Of a stretch of DNA of 64,000 bases, positions 9,232 through 17,655 are shown in pieces. The first letter of the stretch is position 1. Each line of letters opens with the position of its first letter. The stretch is from assembly GCF_039543825.1 (NCBI RefSeq), contig NZ_BAABKM010000002.1, positions 652,133 to 716,132 of the forward strand, read 5' to 3'. The stretch is from Nocardioides conyzicola (lineage in GTDB: Bacteria > Actinomycetota > Actinomycetes > Propionibacteriales > Nocardioidaceae). Position numbers and translations under genes: made by a program. The notes below the pieces were generated by a model that worked only from the letters and a program-made list of their open reading frames with translations, did not search any database and was not told the DNA's origin.

Positions 9232-11376
9232 GTGTTCGCCTTCCTTGGTCGTCTCGCGTCCCGTCGTCCGTGGTTCGTCATCCTGGGGTGGGTGGTCTTC
9301 GCCGCGCTGGTGATCGCCTTCGCGCCCAAGCTCACCGCGACCCAGGACCAGTCCGACTTCCTGCCCAAGCACTACGAGTCGATCCAGGCTGCCAACCTGC
9401 AGGAGGACGCCTTCCCGGACCAGACCCAGGTGAGCGCGATCATCGTGTTCAGCCGCGAGGACGGGAAGGCGCTCACCGACGCGGACAGCGCGGAGATCGA
9501 GAAGGTCGTCAACGGCCTCAACGGCCACCTCGCCCCCGCGTTCGTCGGCGCCCAGGCCCAGCCGCCGTCCGACAACAAGCTCGTGCAGATCGCGGGCGTC
9601 GGCCTGGCCGAGGACGCCACCGGGTTCGACACGCAGTCGATGGACGCGGTCGAGGACCTGCGCACCGATCTCTCCAAGGCGATGGCCGGATCGGACGTGA
9701 CGTACGGCGTCACCGGTGGTGCCGCGCAGAGCCTGGACTCGCAGGACGCGTCCAACCAGGCGCTGGAGATCGTCGGGATCGCGACGATCCTGCTCATCGT
9801 CGTGCTGCTGTCGATCATCTTCCGCAGCGTCATCATCGCCCTGCTGCCGATCGTGGTCGTCGGCCTGATCTCGCAGGTCGCCACCGGCCTGATCGCGACC
9901 GCCAACAAGGTCTTCGACCTCAAGGCCGACAGCTCGATCCAGGTGATCCTGGTCGTGGTGCTGTTCGGCATCGGCACCGACTACATCCTCTTCTTCCTCT
10001 TCCGCTACCGCGAGCGGCTGCGCCAGGGCGAGGAGACCCGGCTCGCCGTGGCGCACGCCCTCGAGCGCGCCGGCGAGGCGATCGCCTCGGCCGGCGGGGC
10101 GGTCATCGTCGCCTTCATGGCCCTCGTCCTCTCGTCGCTCGGCATCTTCCGCTCGATCGGACCGGCGCTGGCGATCGCCGTGGCGGTCACCCTGGTGGCG
10201 GCCCTGACCCTGGTGCCGGCGATCGCCGCGGTCCTCGGCAAGGCGTTGTTCTGGCCCTACAAGGGCTGGCGCAAGGAGCCGAAGTCGGCTCGCTTCGAGG
10301 CTCTCGGGGCGTCGCTCGGCCGGCACCCGGTGCGGTACGCCGTCGTGTCGGGCGGCGTGATGCTGGTGCTCGCCGTCTTCGCGCTCGGCTTCAAGCCGAC
10401 CTTCGACCTGTCCGACACGGGCACCCCCAAGACCGCCGAGTCCGTGGTCGCCCTCAAGACGCTCGAGAAGGGCCTGCCCGCCGGTGCGACCGACCCGACG
10501 ACCGTGTTCGTGCACTCGACCACCGGCGACAAGCTCGACGAGGCCGCGCTCACGACGTACGGCGCGGCGCTGGGCAAGGCCGACGGCGTCGCACTGGTCG
10601 CCCCCGCGGAGCTGTCGAAGGACGGCCTGACGGCGAGCTTCAGCGTCTACCTCAAGAACGACCCCGGATCGGACGAGGCGATCGCCGCCGTGAAGGGCCC
10701 GATCCGGAGCGCCGCCCACGCCGCGGCACCTGACGGGACCGAGGCCCTCGTCGGTGGTACGACGTCGGTCTTCGTGGACTTCCAGAAGGCGATGAACCGC
10801 GACTACTCCGTCGTCTTCCCGGTCGCGGCCATCCTCATCCTGATCATCCTGGCGTTGCTGCTCCGCAGCCTGGTGGCGCCGCTCTACCTGATGGCGTCCG
10901 TGGGGCTGGGCTTCGGCGCGACGCTCGGAGCCGCGGTGCTCGTCTTCCAGCACATCGGCGGGCGCGACGGCCTGATCTTCCTGCTGCCGATCTACATCTA
11001 CCTGTTCGTGGTCGCGCTCGGCACCGACTACAACATCCTGATGATCGCGCGACTACGCGAGGAGGCCCGCGAGGGCAAGAGCTCGCGCGACGCAGCGGCG
11101 CAGGCGGTCAAGCACGCCGGACCCACGATCGCGGCAGCCGGGCTGATCCTCGCCGGCACGTTCGCGTCGCTGATGCTGGGCGGCAACTCGCTGCTGGTCT
11201 CGATGGGCTTCGCGATCTCCTTCGGCATCTTCGTCGCAGCCTTCGTGATGTCGATGTTCTTCACCCCGTCCCTGACCGCGCTGATCGGGCACGCCGCCTG
11301 GTGGCCGGGGCACGGGGACGAGAAGGCACCACACGCCCACGCGGACGTGCCGGCCGAGGACGCGCCGACGCCTTAG
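9232..11376 (+). CDS. MMPL-family RND transporter
   Basis: A 714-residue inner-membrane exporter. It shows the two-fold MMPL plan: one helix near the N-terminus (PWFVILGWVVFAALVIAFAP), a periplasmic loop to about residue 175, five helices at about 180-350, a second single helix near 375, a second loop to about 520 and five more helices to about 695. RND hallmark residues appear in FGIGTDYILFFLFRYRERL and ALGTDYNILMIARLREEA (the GTDY proton-relay motif). The family exports lipids and hydrophobic compounds. Substrate cannot be told. GTG start. It ends 1 base before the convergent tsaD stop. Confidence 0.92.
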   Translation: MFAFLGRLASRRPWFVILGWVVFAALVIAFAPKLTATQDQSDFLPKHYESIQAANLQEDAFPDQTQVSAIIVFSREDGKALTDADSAEIEKVVNGLNGHLAPAFVGAQAQPPSDNKLVQIAGVGLAEDATGFDTQSMDAVEDLRTDLSKAMAGSDVTYGVTGGAAQSLDSQDASNQALEIVGIATILLIVVLLSIIFRSVIIALLPIVVVGLISQVATGLIATANKVFDLKADSSIQVILVVVLFGIGTDYILFFLFRYRERLRQGEETRLAVAHALERAGEAIASAGGAVIVAFMALVLSSLGIFRSIGPALAIAVAVTLVAALTLVPAIAAVLGKALFWPYKGWRKEPKSARFEALGASLGRHPVRYAVVSGGVMLVLAVFALGFKPTFDLSDTGTPKTAESVVALKTLEKGLPAGATDPTTVFVHSTTGDKLDEAALTTYGAALGKADGVALVAPAELSKDGLTASFSVYLKNDPGSDEAIAAVKGPIRSAAHAAAPDGTEALVGGTTSVFVDFQKAMNRDYSVVFPVAAILILIILALLLRSLVAPLYLMASVGLGFGATLGAAVLVFQHIGGRDGLIFLLPIYIYLFVVALGTDYNILMIARLREEAREGKSSRDAAAQAVKHAGPTIAAAGLILAGTFASLMLGGNSLLVSMGFAISFGIFVAAFVMSMFFTPSLTALIGHAAWWPGHGDEKAPHAHADVPAEDAPTP

Positions 11377-11377
11377 C

Positions 11378-12424
11378 TCAGACCAGGACGGTCGTGATCG
11401 GCTGCGAGGAGTCGGCGGGGAGGTCGAGGGCGGACGGCGTACGCCCGCGGGCGACCATCTCGGCACCCAGGGCGGCCACCATCGCGCCGTTGTCGGTGCA
11501 CAGGCCGGGGCGTGGGATCCGCACCCGGATGCCCTGGGCGGCGGCGCGCTCCTCGGCCATCGCGCGGAGCCGTGAGTTCGCGGCGACGCCCCCGCCGATG
11601 AGGATGTCCTCGATGCCCTCGCTGGTGGCGGCGTCGATCGCCTTGCGGGTGAGGACGTCGCAGACGGCCTCCTGGAAGGAGGCGGCGACGTCGGCGACCG
11701 GCACCGGCTCCCCCGACCGCTCGCGGGCCTCGACCCAGCGCGCGACGGCGGTCTTGAGACCGGAGAACGAGTAGTCGAAGCGGTGCCGCTCCAGGTCGCG
11801 ACGGGCCGTGAGCCCGCGCGGGAAGTCGATGTAGACGCTGTCGCCCTCGCGGGCCACCCGGTCGATGTGCGGGCCGCCCGGGAACGGCAGCCCCAGCAGC
11901 CGCGCCACCTTGTCGAAGGCCTCGCCGGCGGCGTCGTCGATCGTGGCGCCCATCGGGTCGACGCCGACGGTCACGTCCTCGACGCGCAGCAGGCTGGAGT
12001 GGCCGCCGCTGACGAGCATCGCCAGGCAGGGCTCCGGCAGCGGCCCGTGCTCGAGCTGGTCGACCGCGACGTGGGCGGCGAGGTGGTTGACGCCGTAGAT
12101 CGGCTTGCCGAGGCCGACGGCGAGCGCCTTGGCGGCAGCGACACCCACCATCAGCGCCCCGGCCAGCCCGGGCCCGCTCGTGACCGCGATCGCGTCGACG
12201 TCGGAGAGCCGGATCCCCGCGGTCTCGCAGGCCCGCTCGATGGTCGGCACCATCGCCTCGAGGTGGGCCCGGCTGGCCACCTCCGGCACCACCCCGCCGA
12301 AGCGCGCGTGCTCGTCGACGCTGCTGGCGATCGCGTCCGCGAGCAGGGTCTGGCCGCGGACGATCCCGACACCGGTCTCGTCGCACGAGGTCTCGATCCC
12401 GAGGATCAGCGGTTCACTGCTCAC
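11378..12424 (-). CDS. tsaD: tRNA N6-adenosine threonylcarbamoyltransferase TsaD
   Basis: A 348-residue ASKHA-fold enzyme that transfers threonylcarbamoyl to A37 of ANN-decoding tRNAs, working with TsaB and TsaE. It has the family start [17 protein letters not shown], the metal-binding HLAAH at about residue 113, the phosphate loops SGGHSSLL and [14 protein letters not shown], and the terminal [10 protein letters not shown]. Length is normal. The GTG at 12424 gives the expected N-terminus. Its usual partners tsaB and rimI are 3.6 kb away, on the same strand, at 15561-16675. Confidence 0.95.
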   Translation of the reverse strand: MSSEPLILGIETSCDETGVGIVRGQTLLADAIASSVDEHARFGGVVPEVASRAHLEAMVPTIERACETAGIRLSDVDAIAVTSGPGLAGALMVGVAAAKALAVGLGKPIYGVNHLAAHVAVDQLEHGPLPEPCLAMLVSGGHSSLLRVEDVTVGVDPMGATIDDAAGEAFDKVARLLGLPFPGGPHIDRVAREGDSVYIDFPRGLTARRDLERHRFDYSFSGLKTAVARWVEARERSGEPVPVADVAASFQEAVCDVLTRKAIDAATSEGIEDILIGGGVAANSRLRAMAEERAAAQGIRVRIPRPGLCTDNGAMVAALGAEMVARGRTPSALDLPADSSQPITTVLV

Positions 12425-12439
12425 GGTTCCTCACAGGGG

Positions 12440-13237
12440 TCATTGTGCCGACCGCGCGTACGCCGTGGGCGTGACCCCCAGCAGACGGCGGAAGTGACGG
12501 GTCAGGTGCGCCTGGTCGTGGAACCCCACCTCGACCGCGACGTCGGCCGCCCGCTCCCCCGCCAGCAGCATCCGGCGGGCCCGGTCGAGGCGGCGGCCGG
12601 TGAGGTAGCGGTGCGGCGGGATCCCGAACTCGGCACCGAAGGCCCGCACCAGGTGGGTCGGGTGCACCCCGAGCGCACGGGCGGCCACCGGCAGCGAGAG
12701 CCCGTCCACCACAGCCGCGTCGAGGAGCTCCCGCAGGCGGTGCGCCACCCGCGGATCGCGTGGTACGGCGTCGGGCGCGCTCGCCCCCGCCAACCGCTGC
12801 CGGAGGGAGTCGGCGACCACCTCGAGGCGCACCTCGGCCTCCAGCTGGTCACCCGGGTGCTCGAGCGCGCCGAGCAGCAGGTCGACCTCGCTCCGCAGCC
12901 CGGGGTCGACCCAGCCGGGATGGTCGACGGCGGCGCCGATCAGGTCCGCTCCGATGACGTGCTCGTCGAGGTAGACCACGCGCTTGCGGAAGCCGGTGGC
13001 CTCGACCGACCGACCGTCGTGCGCGACGTGCGGCGGCAGCAGCGTCACCCGGTCCCCGAGCGCGCCGTGCTGGTGGCGGTCGAGGTCGTAGCGGACCGTG
13101 CCGGTGTCGACGAGCAGCAGGGTCCAGGTGCCGTGCGTGTGCGACGGGTAGGCGTGCTCCGGGAAGTGCGCGTGCAGCACCTCGGACACCCCGGCGACCC
13201 GTGGGCGCCAGGCCCGGATCGTCGGACTCGGCGGCAT
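12440..13237 (-). CDS. AraC-family transcriptional regulator
   Basis: 265 residues. An N-terminal cupin-like sensor domain (HAHFPEHAYPSHTHGTWTLL, histidines typical of AraC sensors) is followed by two helix-turn-helix units at about 165-262 (VAARALGVHPTHLVRAFGAE and AADVAVEVGFHDQAHLTRHF). The pattern is that of activators of small metabolic operons. It is divergent from the DUF2000 gene across a 49-base gap that must hold both promoters, so control of that neighbour is likely but inferred. Confidence 0.88.
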   Translation of the reverse strand: MPPSPTIRAWRPRVAGVSEVLHAHFPEHAYPSHTHGTWTLLLVDTGTVRYDLDRHQHGALGDRVTLLPPHVAHDGRSVEATGFRKRVVYLDEHVIGADLIGAAVDHPGWVDPGLRSEVDLLLGALEHPGDQLEAEVRLEVVADSLRQRLAGASAPDAVPRDPRVAHRLRELLDAAVVDGLSLPVAARALGVHPTHLVRAFGAEFGIPPHRYLTGRRLDRARRMLLAGERAADVAVEVGFHDQAHLTRHFRRLLGVTPTAYARSAQ

Positions 13238-13286
13238 GTCAGGAACGTACAAGACCTGTCCGCACGGCGTCGGCCACGCTCGCGCC

Positions 13287-13697
13287 ATGGCGTTCGACAC
13301 CAAGATCACGGTGCTGCTCCGCGACGACCTCGAGATGTGGCAACGGCTCAACGCGACGGCGTTCCTGGTGAGCGGCGTGACCGCGGCGTACCCCCAGCTG
13401 GTGGGTGAGCCGTACGCCGACGCGGACGGCACGGCGTACTTCGCGATGCTCGGGCAGCCGGTGCTGGTCTTCCAGGGAGACGCGGCCACCCTGCGGGCCG
13501 CGCACGAGCGGGCGGTACGGCGCGGCGAGACCGTCGGCGTCTTCACGAGCGACCTCTTCCGGACCGGCAACGACGACGACAACCGCGCCGCGGTGGCCGC
13601 CGTCGGTCGCGACGACCTCGACCTGGTCGGGCTCGCCGTGCACGCGCCGCGCAACGCCGTCGACAAGATCCTCAAGGGCGCCCGCCTGCACCCGTGA
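13287..13697 (+). CDS. DUF2000 family protein
   Basis: 136 residues matching the DUF2000 fold: an opening FDTKITVLLRDDLEMWQRLN, LVGEPYADADGTAYFAMLGQ and a terminal NAVDKILKGARLHP. The family is related to peptidyl-tRNA hydrolase II-like folds and has no proven activity. It is divergent from the AraC regulator, the arrangement often seen for this family. ATG at 13287 gives the conserved N-terminus. It is 85 bases ahead of the HAD phosphatase and separated from it by a palindrome at 13740-13756. Confidence 0.8.
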   Translation: MAFDTKITVLLRDDLEMWQRLNATAFLVSGVTAAYPQLVGEPYADADGTAYFAMLGQPVLVFQGDAATLRAAHERAVRRGETVGVFTSDLFRTGNDDDNRAAVAAVGRDDLDLVGLAVHAPRNAVDKILKGARLHP

Positions 13698-13739
13698 CGG
13701 TCGTCGCACGGCCCTTCACAACTCCCGGGGAGCGACATA

Positions 13740-13756
13740 GGTTGACGTGGTCAACC
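13740..13756. promoter_or_regulatory. candidate operator upstream of the HAD phosphatase gene
   Basis: GGTTGAC-GTG-GTCAACC is a perfect inverted repeat with 7-base arms, 26 bases before the ATG at 13783. The position overlaps the likely promoter and suits a repressor site. The cognate regulator is unknown. A 7-bp stem in RNA is also possible. Confidence 0.45.
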
Positions 13757-13782
13757 TTCACCTCGACGACCTCGGAGAACAC

Positions 13783-15573
13783 ATGCGCATCTCGGGACGC
13801 ACCGGCCTGCCGGTGCTCGTCGCGACCACCGTCGCGCTCGCCGTCCTCGCCGGAGGCTCCGCCCCCACCTGGGCCGCCCCCGTCGACGACTCGACCCTCA
13901 CCCCGAAGACCCAGTTCACGATGAGCGTGAACCCGTACGACGGTACCGTCGCCGCGCCCGCGTCGGGCGCGGACATCCCCAACATCGACTCCGTGAAGTC
14001 GACGATCCGGACGTACTACAACGCCGCGAAGGACGCCGGCACCGGGCTGTGGGTGTCCAACAAGACCACCTCGCCGTACATCACCGAGCTCGGCGGCATC
14101 CAGCAGGGCATCCTGGCCGACCTGCCGGCGACCGCGCCCGCCGACAGCGCCGTCGTCTTCGACGTCGACGCGACGCTGCTCTCGGACTTCGACTTCGAGG
14201 AGGCCACCCACTACAACTACGACAGCACGGTCGCGGACCAGTGGGTCGCCGACCACCGCTACCCCGCGGTGGCAGGGATGCCGGCGTTGGTGCGCACGCT
14301 CGAGGCGCGCGGGTACGACGTCTACGGCGTCACCGGCCGGCCGTTCGCCCAGGAGGACGACACCGTCGCCAACCTCACCGAGCAGGGCTACACGACCGCC
14401 GGCAGCACGCCGATCTTCGACAACGCCAACCTCTTCACCAAGGAGGACCCGGCGGTGGGGACGGTCGACTGCACCACCGACGGCAACCCGGCGTCGTGCT
14501 CCACGGTGGAGCGCAAGGCGGCCGCCCGGTCGCACATCGAGAGCGGCGGCGACAACATCGTCCTCAACGTCGGCGACCAGTGGAGCGACCTGATGGGCGG
14601 CTTCGCCGTCGACACGGTCAAGCTCCCGAACCCGACGTACTTCCTGGCCAGCCCGGACATCGCCGGCGCACCGTCCGACGACGCGCTGATGAAGCCGCCG
14701 ACGGCGTACACGATGAAGCCCGACGGCTCCAGCGGCACCACGGTCGCGAGCGGCGACGCCATCCCCAACCTGGATCCCCTCCGCAAGGAGATCCGCGCGT
14801 ACTACAACGCCCCTGCGGGGCTGGCCAACCGGTCCAGCTCCAGCTACATCACCGAGCTCGCCGGGCTGCAGGACTCGTGGGGAGCCAAGGTCGAGCAGGC
14901 CTGTGAGAACGGGACCGCCGCGATCAAGGCCGCCAAGGCCCGGATCGCCGCGACCGAGTCCGACCTGGCCCAGGCGAAGAAGCAGCTCGCCCACGCCAAG
15001 ACGAAGAAGGCCAAGGCGAAGGCCCGCAAGGAGGTCAAGCGACTCCAGGCCAAGCTGCGGACGCTGAAGGTGCCCGGTAAGCCGGCGGCCGTCTTCGACG
15101 CCGACGACACGACGCTGTGGACCTACGACATGGAGGACAAGGCGATGGGCTTCAACTTCGACCCCGCCCTCCAGGACACCTGGGTGCAGGACGAGCGCTT
15201 CGCGGCCGTGCCCGGCATGCCGGAGCTCGTCGCCGACGTCGCGGACGCCGGGTGCACGGTCTTCGGCCTGACCGGTCGCAGCAACAGCCAGAAGTACGCC
15301 ACGCTGGGCAACCTGGCCAAGGTCGGCTACTCCGACTTCCGGGCCAACCGCTACTTCACCAAGTGGAACAGCGGCGCCCAGCCGCCGGCGTACATCGACT
15401 GCGGCTCGGACAACACGTGCTCGACGATCGAGTACAAGTCGCAGACCCGCAAGCACATCGAGGCCGGGGGCTACAAGATCGTCGGCAACTTCGGGGACCA
15501 GTTCTCGGACCTGATCGGCGGGTACGCCAACCGGGTCTTCAAGCTGCCGAACCCGACGTACTACCTGCCGTGA
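13783..15573 (+). CDS. secreted protein with two HAD acid phosphatase-like domains
   Basis: 596 residues with a Sec signal peptide (cleavage near TWAAP, about residue 34). Two copies of a HAD subfamily IIIB-like domain follow. The first has the nucleophile motif FDVDATLLSDFDFE (about 126-139) and ends GDQWSDLMGGFAVDTVKLPN. The second has FDADDTTLWTYDME (about 437-450) and ends GDQFSDLIGGYANRVFKLPN. Both keep D-x-D-x-T and the G-D-x-x-S-D motif, so both may be active. A Lys/Ala-rich coiled coil (about 375-430) is inserted before the second nucleophile motif. The likely role is extracellular phosphate release. The domain pair arose by internal duplication. Confidence 0.82.
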   Translation: MRISGRTGLPVLVATTVALAVLAGGSAPTWAAPVDDSTLTPKTQFTMSVNPYDGTVAAPASGADIPNIDSVKSTIRTYYNAAKDAGTGLWVSNKTTSPYITELGGIQQGILADLPATAPADSAVVFDVDATLLSDFDFEEATHYNYDSTVADQWVADHRYPAVAGMPALVRTLEARGYDVYGVTGRPFAQEDDTVANLTEQGYTTAGSTPIFDNANLFTKEDPAVGTVDCTTDGNPASCSTVERKAAARSHIESGGDNIVLNVGDQWSDLMGGFAVDTVKLPNPTYFLASPDIAGAPSDDALMKPPTAYTMKPDGSSGTTVASGDAIPNLDPLRKEIRAYYNAPAGLANRSSSSYITELAGLQDSWGAKVEQACENGTAAIKAAKARIAATESDLAQAKKQLAHAKTKKAKAKARKEVKRLQAKLRTLKVPGKPAAVFDADDTTLWTYDMEDKAMGFNFDPALQDTWVQDERFAAVPGMPELVADVADAGCTVFGLTGRSNSQKYATLGNLAKVGYSDFRANRYFTKWNSGAQPPAYIDCGSDNTCSTIEYKSQTRKHIEAGGYKIVGNFGDQFSDLIGGYANRVFKLPNPTYYLP

Positions 15574-16034
15574 CCGGATGCGCCGCAGCCTCGACCGAGG
15601 CTGCGGCGCATCACCACGGCGGTGGTGCCGTCGCGGTAGTAGCCGCGGCGCCGGTGCACCTCGACGAAGTCGCGGGCCGCATAGAACGCGATGGCCCCGG
15701 CGTTGTCCTCGCGCACCTCGAGCAGCAGCCGGTCCGCGCCACCCGACCTCGCCGCATCGACGACGGCGTCGAGGAGCTCGGACGCTACGCCCGTACGCCG
15801 GTGCGCGGGGTCGACCGCGATCCGCTGGAGCTCGGCGATGTCGGCGACGACGCTCGCGGTGGCGTGCCCGACGACGGTGCCGTCCACCTCGGCGACCAGG
15901 TAGCTGATCGTCGGCAGGTTGCCGACGACGCCCTCGCGCACCAGGCCCTCCGACCAGGCGTCGACGCCCAGGTTGTCGGCCTCGAGGTCGGCGATGGCGG
16001 ACACGTCTGCCGCGGTCGCGGGCCGGACCGTCAC
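15561..16034 (-). CDS. rimI: ribosomal-protein-alanine N-acetyltransferase RimI
   Basis: A 157-residue GNAT acetyltransferase. The core motif A is LQRIAVDPAHRRTGVASELL (about 70-90), with NAGAIAFYAARDF (motif B) and RRRGYY near the end. In this genomic context it is RimI, which acetylates the N-terminus of ribosomal protein S18. The GTG start overlaps the tsaB stop (GTGA), so it is coupled to tsaB. Its last codons run through a 36-base palindrome and it overlaps the convergent HAD gene by 13 bases, so the C-terminal 15 residues (RSLGRGCGASGHGR) are odd for the family. Confidence 0.88.
   Translation of the reverse strand: MTVRPATAADVSAIADLEADNLGVDAWSEGLVREGVVGNLPTISYLVAEVDGTVVGHATASVVADIAELQRIAVDPAHRRTGVASELLDAVVDAARSGGADRLLLEVREDNAGAIAFYAARDFVEVHRRRGYYRDGTTAVVMRRSLGRGCGASGHGR
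15577..15612. terminator. 36-base palindrome, terminator inside the rimI 3' end
   Basis: Perfect 17-base arms (GATGCGCCGCAGCCTCG and its complement) lie 3 bases after the HAD phosphatase stop. It is well placed as that gene's terminator. It also falls within the coding end of rimI on the other strand. Confidence 0.7.
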
Positions 16035-16675
16035 GAGACGGGCTTGGCCGCGTGCGCGGCGACCGCGTCGGGACGGCGCAGGTAGAGGGGCTCGGGGTCG
16101 CTCAGCTCGGCCCGCTCCTCGGCCACGCAGCGGGCGAGCCACCCGGCGCTGGGGACCTCCTGGCCGACGCGGCGCGGGAAGGCGTCGGGGTAGAGCACGG
16201 CACCCTGACCAACGACCGGGAGGTCGGTCGCGAGGACGGCCGGCTTGTCGACGAGCGGGCCGTCGAGACGGGCACCGCCCGCGTCGTACCGCGCGAAGTA
16301 GACCTCCTTGCGGCGCGCGTCGGTCGCGACCACGAACTCCTCAGCGACCGCGCCGGTGTCGGCGGCCTCGACCGCGAGGGCGTCGAGCGAGCAGACGCCG
16401 TACACGGGGATGTCGAGCACGAAGCCCAGCGTGCGCGCGGTGACGAGGCCGACCCGGAGGCCGGTGAACGGGCCCGGTCCGATGCCGACCGCGATCGCGG
16501 TGAGGTCCTGGCGGACGATGCCCGCCGTCGTCATCGCCCGGTCGATCAGGGGCGCGAGCTGCTCGGCGTGCTTCATCGGCCGTTCGGAGACGTGCTCGGC
16601 GACCACGCCGTCGCCGTCGGCGTCGTAGAGGGCCACGGAGACGAGGGGCGAGGCGGTGTCGAAGGCGAGCAGCAC
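16031..16675 (-). CDS. tsaB: tRNA threonylcarbamoyladenosine biosynthesis protein TsaB
   Basis: A 214-residue ASKHA-fold partner that binds TsaD in the t6A-forming complex. The start LLAFDTASPLVSVALYDADG, the conserved KHAEQLAPLIDRAM and the signature AVGIGPGPFTGLRVGLVTAR (about 62-81) are diagnostic. A TAGATT -10-like box at 16682-16687 is placed so that transcription would begin at the GTG itself, suggesting a leaderless message. tsaE, normally directly upstream, is absent here. Confidence 0.93.
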   Translation of the reverse strand: MLLAFDTASPLVSVALYDADGDGVVAEHVSERPMKHAEQLAPLIDRAMTTAGIVRQDLTAIAVGIGPGPFTGLRVGLVTARTLGFVLDIPVYGVCSLDALAVEAADTGAVAEEFVVATDARRKEVYFARYDAGGARLDGPLVDKPAVLATDLPVVGQGAVLYPDAFPRRVGQEVPSAGWLARCVAEERAELSDPEPLYLRRPDAVAAHAAKPVS

Positions 16676-16903
16676 GCCCTGAATCTAACCCGTTGCCGAA
16701 CCCTTGCCGTCCTGTGGACGTCGTGTGGCCCGGACGTGGAGATCGCCGCCCTAGTGTTCTGGATGTAGCACCGGTTGGCGCGGAACGTGGGGATCCGCGG
16801 GCTCTGGGGGGAGTGCCTCGGCCGGTTCCGGAGGACCCGTTCCGCGCGCTTGGCTTCGGCCCTGAAGGCGGACGGGTCTTCTGCTATTTCCGGGTCCGTG
16901 CGC

Positions 16904-17554
16904 TCACTCGTCGACGACGTCGGTCGTCGCGAAGCCGTGCTCGATCGCCCAGGCCACCGCCCGGGAGCGGGTGGCGACGCCGATCTTGCGGTAGACCGAC
17001 CGGATCACGGTCTTGACCGTGTTGATGCTGAGGTAGAGCTCGGCGGCGATCTCCTCGTTGGAGCGCCCGCGGACGATCAGGCCGAGGACCTCCAGCTCGC
17101 GCGGCGAGAGGTTGACGCCCCGGCCGAGCTGACGGCGCCGGTCGGCCTGGTTGTCGAGGTCCGCCTGGGACCCGTCCTCGAGGTGTCCCGCGGCGAAGGC
17201 CTCGATCACCTCGACCAGCTCTTCGGCGTCGATGCCGAGCGACACCGACGCCACCGCCCCGATGCCGAGCGCCCGGGCGGCCAGGCCCGGCTGCAGCTCG
17301 CGGGACAGCGCCAGCACCCGGCCGGGGTGCGCCTTCACGGCCGTCTCCAGGCCCTTGACGTCTCCCTGGTGGAGCCCCAGCACGTCGTACAGCACGACCT
17401 GCGCGTCGCCGAGGTCGGACTCGGGCCCGATGTCGACGACGGTCACGCGGTCGTCGTACGGCGCCAGCAGGCTGCGGACACCCGCCCGCACGATGGACTG
17501 GTCGGAGATCAGCCCCACGCGGATGACGTGGGGCGAGCTGGCCGGGGACGGCAT
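16904..17554 (-). CDS. LuxR/NarL-type regulator with degenerate receiver domain
   Basis: 216 residues: a receiver-like domain (1-125) and a LuxR helix-turn-helix (about 145-210; LSPRELEVLGLIVRGRSNEE and LYLSINTVKTVIRSVYRKIG). The receiver opens RVGLISDQSIVRAGVRSLL, with one of the two acidic residues missing. A possible phospho-acceptor Asp is in VVLYDVLG, but the conserved Lys (usually L-K-D) is replaced in VASVSLGIDAEEL. Phosphorylation-independent control is therefore likely. Start ATG at 17554 was preferred to 17560 because it leaves proper spacing from GAGG. No kinase is adjacent. Confidence 0.85.
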   Translation of the reverse strand: MPSPASSPHVIRVGLISDQSIVRAGVRSLLAPYDDRVTVVDIGPESDLGDAQVVLYDVLGLHQGDVKGLETAVKAHPGRVLALSRELQPGLAARALGIGAVASVSLGIDAEELVEVIEAFAAGHLEDGSQADLDNQADRRRQLGRGVNLSPRELEVLGLIVRGRSNEEIAAELYLSINTVKTVIRSVYRKIGVATRSRAVAWAIEHGFATTDVVDE

Positions 17555-17634
17555 CAGCATCACCTCGCGGGCTCGATCGGGTCGGTCTCCTTGTCGATTT
17601 CCCGGCCGACGCGGCGCCGAAACGCGATCTAGCC

Positions 17635-17648
17635 CACCCCTGGGGGTG
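17635..17648. terminator. short palindrome after the primase-polymerase gene
   Basis: CACCCC-TG-GGGGTG starts 7 bases beyond the stop of the minus-strand polymerase gene, in the 101-base gap before the LuxR-type gene. It is a weak terminator candidate. Confidence 0.4.
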
Positions 17649-17655
17649 AGCCGAA

